This document shows, piece by piece, positions 57,903 to 64,000 of a stretch of DNA of 64,000 bases. The translations under genes and the position numbers were made by a program. The notes below the pieces were generated by a model that was given only the letters and a program-made list of their open reading frames with translations, ran no database searches and was not told the origin of the DNA. The stretch's first letter is position 1, and every line of letters begins with the position of its first letter. Source of the DNA: Bryoerythrophyllum caledonicum (Eukaryota; Streptophyta; Bryopsida; Pottiales; Pottiaceae); assembly GCA_963971425.1 (NCBI GenBank), contig OZ020523.1, positions 21,681,105 through 21,745,104 of the forward strand. Reading direction: 5' to 3'.

Positions 57903-60711
57903 GAAATCGTGGACATTCAAACTTCCGACTGAATGTCGTCCCGGGAAATTTGAGGCGTTTGTAGAGTTTTGGCTCCCTGAGTTTGTCTATAGAGGGATTC
58001 ACAATGTCGGCTACGTATACAGATGCCGTTGGAGCATGACCGAGTGGGGCATCAAGCTCATTAAAAACAGTGAAGGAACCTGGGAATTTGTCCCTCAGCT
58101 TCGGATTGGCAAACGGGGACACCCCGACATTGGTCTCCAGGTTCTGGAGATGCAGGGTCTTAATGACGAGGTCTGTCTTGTTGTTGTCCAGGAGAACGTG
58201 GACTCATCCACCGAGCCTCTCATATACGGCTTGATCCTGGAGTCATCTAAGATTTTGGATGCGATGGTGGAGAACTGCCAGAATGAGAACCTTTTATTTC
58301 AACCTCCCACGGGTGATACTTGGATGCCGGATTACGTTAATGAGCAGTGGAAGTGGATGGCAGAAGCACAAGAAAAGTCCCGAAAGCCCGTTCCAGACCC
58401 AACTCCCATACTGTCTCTGACACCAGCATCGACCCCGAGAAAAAAACGCAAGACCACCTTAAAGACTTCGACCCCAGGTTCCTCGTCGCGCGCGGAGAAG
58501 AGAAAGAATGCGAAGGCCGATGAGCCTGGCCTCGCGATCGAACAGTGCATGAACTTCACACAGGCTGACCTCACCAAAATGAAGCGGGCTGAAGTGGAAG
58601 TAATTGGCAAGGTTCTCGACGACGCATTCAAAAACGTTTACATACACAAGAATAAGCCTTTGACAGTAGAAGACCCTGTTACAAAGGAGGATGTCGTGAA
58701 GCTCGTTCATTTCGATAACCTGCACAGGGCCCTCCCTGGACGATTAGTATACAGGGGCATCCAGAAAGAACGGCTTGAAGGAATCATCAACACAGTTCGC
58801 GCGTCCTCGAAGGCCACGGCACCTGAGATTGACATTCGAGTCCTGCCACTGAAGATGAAACCTGAAGGAAGTAAGGTGGAGTTCTTCGTGACCAAGGCGA
58901 CGAAGGAGGACTGCCTGAGGGACTCGACACACTTTTACATTATTGGTGGTCAGCATACTGTGGAGGCGCACAAGATTTTGTCACACGAATTGCCATCAAC
59001 GTGGACGCTCGAAGAGATCTCCCACTTTTCTATCATCCCGGTTTGGACAAAAACGGACCCCAAAGACATGACCCTGCTACAACTCTCGCGTGTTCTCAAC
59101 CAAGATCTGACGGGTCTACGGAAGGAGAAGAGTTTCACAGAGCAGCTGCAAATGTGCAGAGTGAAGTGGTTTGAGTTTGGAAAACTTGCCCCCCAACTGT
59201 ATGGTCGTCCACAATCTGAGGCATTCTTGGTAAGCTTACATTCTCAACATTAATAGATTTAAATTCCATCGGTGCGGTCTTTCTTCACAGCATTCAAACC
59301 ATTCAACCGGAGATCTCCGGCTGCTCACACCCTGAAATATTTCTAATTGCAGACGTTTCAACGGCAAGTGGTGCCAACAATTTTTACACACCTCGGTAAA
59401 ACAAACCCCAAAGACGCAAAGGTCCCTCTTCTATTCGAGATGGATGACGCGGTGGTCCAGAATGGGATCCGAATCGATAAGATGTTCGTCGCTGGACCCC
59501 TACCAGACTCGAACGGGAAGACGGGCGACCTAGCTAAGCTGAAGCGGAAACCTCTCGTGCAGAACGACTTCAAGCCACTTCACAAAATGCGCGCTGAAGA
59601 CCTAGACTACCTTGCGGACTTAGTGCTCGCGAAGAAGGTCTGTGTGAAGTCCTCCAAAGCGGCGAACTAAGGTACTATGAAAGGGCAGGCGGAGACTCTC
59701 GAAAACGCGGCGAACATGGAGAAGAGAATCCGGGCAATGAAGAATGAACTGATGTTAAAATACAAGTCGCACCCCCTTCCTTCGAAGTCTGCTGATTTCG
59801 TCCCATATACGAAGGAGCAGTAGGACGCATTTGCGGAAGAGAGGAATATTGGATGGGTCCAGCTCGAGTCCTAGGTGGATGCCACTAATCACTCTGCCAA
59901 GGGTAAAGCTTGGCTTGAGGGTCGACTGAAGGCGATTAACAAGGAGACCGACCCCACCCTAGACGTCTTTTTGTCCATTTGGAGTCATCACATCATTGAA
60001 GAAGTTGCCGAGGCCACATCCACCAATGACACGACCCTCTTCGACTCCAAACACACCTGTAGGATTATACCAGACAGAAGGGGCGAGATCGCCGAACTTC
60101 TTATCATGCCGGACATTCAGTACTGGCGTAACGTCACTCACCCTCACTTTAACTTCTTATTCTTCTATCGCGTGAAAGACGAAAGATGTCGTGCACAGGT
60201 CCTGGATGCGTTCGACTTCAAAACCATTTTCGACCATCTCGAAGTGGACACGAAGGACGGGCGGACGAGGGTCAGATCACCGTCAGTTCTTATCACTGAC
60301 ATCGCAGGATTCGTTGAATTGAAGAGGTACATCATTCTTTGGCAGAGAGAGTCCAGGGGCAAGGTGAAATTATAGGCAACGCATGTGGTCTACTACTTCC
60401 CCCACCCAGGTGACGGATTTCCGACCCAAGTAATCGGGGTCGAGAAGACAGTATTCTGTGTATTCATGTATGAATACGATTCGAGCGAGACGCCTACTCA
60501 GTCATTCAAGACGCTCTTCATAGGACACTCCAAAAAAATGTCGGCCTTCGATTCAGCTGCTCAACATCAAGAAACCATCCAGCCCTGGAAGCAAACCAGT
60601 GTCCCACAGCTGAGGATCTCGGTCCTCGATTTGTTGTTTACGGGGTTTATCAGAGAGGGTATGGTGGTCGTCAATGTTCATGGAGGACCACATTTAACAT
60701 ACATCGTCTTG
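57903..60711 (+). pseudogene. H ParB-like protein gene (two exons visible)
   Basis: Exon 57903-59229 follows an acceptor (cttgtag) and ends at gtaagc. Exon 59353-60711 starts after attgcag in phase 0 and ends at gtaagc. The first exon encodes an unassigned N-terminal domain and a basic linker (PRKKRKTTLK). A ParB/Srx-like module follows, with RGIQKERLEGI and then HFYIIGGQHTVEAHKIL at about 58933-58983; GGQH...A is the ParB-type motif. The second exon ends with GFIREGMVVVNVHGGPHLT, positioned like methyltransferase motif I in the MULE cargo gene but degenerate. In-frame stops are TAA 59668-59670 and TAG 59821-59823, 59872-59874 and 60373-60375, with no frameshift. The rest is displaced by an LTR in the next intron. 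Confidence 0.6.
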
Positions 60712-60768
60712 GTAAGCACGACATCCTTCCCAAGCAATCCAACGTCAAAGATTTCCGGTCCGAATATA

Positions 60769-61518
60769 TGTCGTAGTACGCGTTGGCAAGTATTCACATC
60801 TTAACACAAAGATACCCTTAAGGTAATCGTTCCCACAGAGAGTCACCATGAACTACAACGACTAACAACAAACCATGAACTGTACAATGTCAACTATACA
60901 ATATATACATCAAAAGAAAAGAGAGAAAGGTTTAGATCACAAGGGAGAGCGTTAATTACACCAACCGTCCCACCCAAGTTCTTTACATGGCCCGGATCCC
61001 ACATGGCGCGGATTGTACATGGCTCGGATTCCACATGGCCCCGATTGTACATGGCCCGGATTCCACATGGCCCGGATTGTACATGGCCCGGATCGTACAT
61101 GGCCCGGATCCAACATGGCCCGGATTCCACATGGCCCGGATCCTACATGGCCCGGATCCTACATGGCCCAGATCCCACATGGCCCGGATCCCACATGGCC
61201 CGGATTCCACATGGCCCGGATCCTACATGGCCCGGATCCCTCACGGACTTTACAACTATATACATTATAGACATCCGGGATACTTGCGTATCCGGAGAGT
61301 GTTTTATCACCATGAACGACAATTCACGGACTCAAACAAATTTTAGTAAACGTCACTTCTTCCTCACAGTTTCTCCAATCACTCCTACTCACTAACTTGG
61401 GATGGTTGTGGTGTCACTGGAACCCCCCGTAAGAGGGGATAAGGCTTGGGCCTTAAGGATTAACACTACTCTCGTGGTAAGTATGCGGTTTACCTATCAT
61501 TCGAGCTGTGAGACCTTC
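60769..61518 (-). mobile_element. Third family A LTR copy, truncated in the window by a B insertion
   Basis: It starts at the same terminus as the other A LTRs (TGTCGTAG) with a different 5-bp flank (atata). It is more diverged from both element A LTRs than they are from each other. It includes a 16-unit version of the 16-bp array (60984-61239). At 61519 the B-family LTR interrupts it, and its remainder must lie beyond the window. It sits in an intron of the H ParB-like gene. Confidence 0.88.
60984..61239 (+). repeat. 16-bp minisatellite, 16 units (third A LTR)
   Basis: The same unit as at 16512, with more attc and attg variants. Confidence 0.93.
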
Positions 61519-63506
61519 TGTAGAGCCAAAATGACAAGAATAGATTTTTTCCGAAAATTAAGTGTAAAAAGGGTTGTAGATATATGGAGAATTAAAAAAT
61601 TAATGATTAAGTTTACACTAAGTAGTTAATTAAGTGGAAAGTACCTATTCATATCCAAGAATAAGGAAATAATGGGAAAAGGGTTGAACTCGCACCCTTT
61701 GGATAGGGTGTACCTTTCCATGAATAGATATGAAGAGATGTGAAGATTTAGTGGAATTAATCTTAATGGTTAAATACTAGGGAAAACCTCTTGCCAAGAG
61801 GCGTACCTCTTGGATGTTGAGTAGAATGACTAGCTTGAATTTTTAGCATTCTTGGCCATTACCATAGAAATTCCTTGGAGGAAGATTGGAGTGAGCCCTA
61901 ACTTTAGGTGAAAGAGCTAGTTGATGACTCTTAATGTTGTAAGAGTATTTAATTTTATATATGAATATATAATTGTTATTGAATTTGCATATGTAGAGTC
62001 TTGTGACTTGAGTCATATGTATAATTGCAATATTATGTGAACTTCATTGCATAAATTTGACATTGTGTGTTGTAAATGCAATTGCATGCATTATGTATAA
62101 ATTGTGGATAAAATTCTTATGCATGAATGCATTGTATATTTATTCTTCATGGAATAAGATAGGGAAATACCCTAACTACTAAGGTCGTGGGTGTGACCTT
62201 GTGTGTGTGTGTTGGAGCATTAATCATGAGTGTGAAGATTAATGGAGATAATGTGAAATTAAGTGACTTAGTGCATGAGATGTGTGAGGCATAAGTACTT
62301 AATAAGATCTCAAGTGTGAGTGAGCATAACTTGAGTATCATAAGAATAAGAGTGGAAATCTTATTCGTGTTAATGCAATTTATGCAATAAACATCAAGAG
62401 TGGCATACCTTGATGCATGGCAAGAGTGTCATATTATGCATACAAAAAAATTGGCATTAAGTCTAACCTTAATAGAAGGGATTCTCTAAGGTAGGCTAAG
62501 TTGTGAGTATTTAAGAATCTATCATAAGAGAGAAAATAATGAACAAATCCCAAAGAAAGACTTAAGAAGAAAACATAGAAACTTAAGAATCTTAAGTCCA
62601 AGTTTGGATACATAAGCTTATGAAGAGTGAGACCTTAAGTACCATGAGACCCTTAAGTTTAAGGGCTTGGACTTAAAGGTTCGTATGAGTGAGAATACGG
62701 GACAACATTTGCATTCAGTGAGATGCATTCCCGGTTCTGGAAGACTTAAGACAGAAATTTAAGAACACTGTAGGGCTGAATTGGTCTAGACAATGCAGGT
62801 TCTTAAGAATCAGTCCTAAGTGAGAAAGTGAGTGCTTAAGAACTCAAGGACAGAAACTGTGTTCTTAAGAACATGGACCCGACCGCGAGAGAAGTCTTAA
62901 GTAAAATTCAGACATCTTAAAGACTAAGTGGTACGAGTAAGTGTGGAACACCGTGGTCTTTAAGGGATAATTGTGGGTAAGTGAACTTAAGTGGAGACTT
63001 AAGAGGTGAACTCTTTAAGACTTAAGTTAACTTGTGTATGGGATTTTTGAGACTAACCATTGTCTTAAGAACGTGATCACGTGGACCGAGTGGACGGACG
63101 TGAAAAGTGGAGCGTTTTTGCATGAGGTAAGAATGTGAATTCTTAAAGATTGTAATTAAAGAACCAATGCAATGAGACTTAATGGAAACTTCCATTAGCC
63201 CAGTGTGGCAAGTGTTTAAGGATTAGTGGCATAAGCACAATCTTAAAAGGACTAATGTTCCGTCTTAAGGCATGAGAGATCCTTGGGGTTTAGACTTTGT
63301 TTGTGGATCCCTTAAGAGTAATGTTAACAGCCCTAATTTCCTATAAATAGATAGATAACCTTAAGAATTAACCAAAAAGATAGCTTTAACGACACAATTA
63401 ATCTCCAATTACTTAAAACTAGGCGTATGATCATCCCCGTAACGAATCCTATGAGGAGTGGGTACACTTGGGTGTTTAATTAGAGTGGTGAAAAAATCAC
63501 TCTACA
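61519..63506 (+). repeat. 5' LTR of family B element, 1,988 bp
   Basis: TG...CA termini and extended similarity to the solo LTR. It is about 120 bp shorter than the solo copy because of internal indels, for example around 62530-62800. Confidence 0.9.
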
Positions 63507-63512
63507 TTTTTT

Positions 63513-63530
63513 TGGCGACCATGCTGGGGA
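63513..63530 (+). promoter_or_regulatory. Primer-binding site of family B element
   Basis: TGGCGACCATGCTGGGGA begins 6 nt after the LTR end. It has the TGG start and G-rich end expected of a tRNA 3'-end complement. I do not assign the tRNA with confidence. Confidence 0.75.
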
Positions 63531-64000
63531 TGGTATCGTCAAGTTTTTTTTTAAGAGATTTAAATTAGGAAAGCTGTCAAACTTAAGTCAATCACTTAAG
63601 TAAACTATCATAGCATTTAGTTTTTTGTGAAGTTATAAACTTTGGAATTACTGAAAAAATTTATTAAAAATTAAAAATTAAATTTAAAAAAAAAAAAAAA
63701 AAAAAAATACTTTTAGTAAAGAGTGAAGACATGTTGTTACAACATGTCTACTTTTCCAATTTGTTCGAAGAGCGGAAAAATGAGAGAAGAGTAGCTCCGC
63801 AAATCCTGGTGAGGAGGGGTTTCTGATGTTAGGTGCAAATTCTCTACACACAACAATGAGAGCTGCTGGGCTCATTATGAATCCCGGTGTGTATTATTTG
63901 TTGCTGATTAGGTATGCGTATGATGTGCAAAGTGTTGAGAGGGATTGCAAATCTTAGATCGATTGATACAAAGTTGTGTGAAGGTGCAACAAACTAGTAT

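Larger units (their letters stand above)
61519..64000 (+). mobile_element. LTR retrotransposon of family B, 5' LTR and start of interior
   Basis: The LTR occupies 61519-63506 (TGTAGAGCC...CACTCTACA), matching the solo LTR at 9158-11266. The PBS-like sequence and the interior follow and run off the window. The interior to 64000 shows a poly-A run (about 63687-63707) and no recognisable gag. The left flank ccttc (61514-61518) is the expected TSD; its partner is outside the window. Confidence 0.88.

Noticed and set aside
357-60711. Reassigned genetic code (TAG/TAA as glutamine, as in some ulvophyte algae)
   Set aside because: TGA also appears at expected Arg positions, CAG and CAA are used freely in the same ORFs, and the genes show other decay (frameshifts, a lost splice site, truncated integrase). 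C-to-T decay explains all three stop types more simply, although stops shared between LTRs leave some doubt.

Overview
This is a repeat-dominated stretch of a eukaryotic nuclear genome. Spliceosomal introns, degenerate plant-type (TTTAGGG)n telomere-like sequence at 53404-53510, a tRNA-Asp-type primer site on a Ty3/Gypsy element, a SWIM-finger Mutator (MULE) transposase and a zf-RVT LINE together suggest a streptophyte (charophyte alga, bryophyte or lycophyte). I cannot name the species. I see no ordinary host gene. Every coding segment I recognise belongs to a transposable element or is carried by one.

Layout. 357-3430: 5'-truncated LINE. 3489-4398 and 4735-4993: two small inverted-repeat DNA elements. 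About 5530-7510: decayed second LINE with an RNase H region. 9158-11266: solo LTR (family B) with a perfect 5-bp target duplication. About 12.2-16.3 kb plus 50.7-60.7 kb: an old large element or region, called H here. It holds a multi-exon gene resembling transposon-derived DUF7869 proteins (minus strand), an acidic ORF, a ParB-like gene (plus strand), and about 20 scattered copies of the palindrome CCGGAGATCTCCGG. 16297-50675: a Ty3/Gypsy element (family A) with ~5-kb LTRs inserted in the H DUF7869-like gene (TSD agtgt on both sides; the H reading frame continues across it). 19351-37570: an 18.2-kb MULE inserted in the left LTR of A. It carries its own transposase and a ~1,100-residue, ~12-exon ParB plus beta-class DNA-methyltransferase-like gene. 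26706-30233: a complete hAT element (8-bp TSD ctcttaag) inside the MULE. 53.4-55.5 kb: telomere-like repeats and a GA-rich satellite. 60769-61518: a third A-family LTR fragment in an intron of the H ParB gene. 61519-64000: a B-family 5' LTR with primer site, inserted in that fragment and running off the window.

The insertion order reads directly from target-site duplications: H first, then A into H, the MULE into the A LTR, and hAT into the MULE; separately, an A LTR into H and then B into that LTR.

Most interesting points: (1) two unrelated DNA-transposon contexts (H and the MULE) both carry a ParB-like protein followed by a methyltransferase-like region, and H is strewn with a GATC-centred palindrome that could be its binding or modification site (inference). 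(2) I find 28 in-frame stop codons across eight ORFs, 20 of them TAG, and all explicable as C-to-T changes of CAG, CAA or CGA, with very few frameshifts. (3) The Gypsy U5 end looks like the 5' end of tRNA-Asp right beside a PBS matching its 3' end. (4) A 250-bp piece of H is trapped inside the Gypsy element, recording a duplication followed by LTR recombination.
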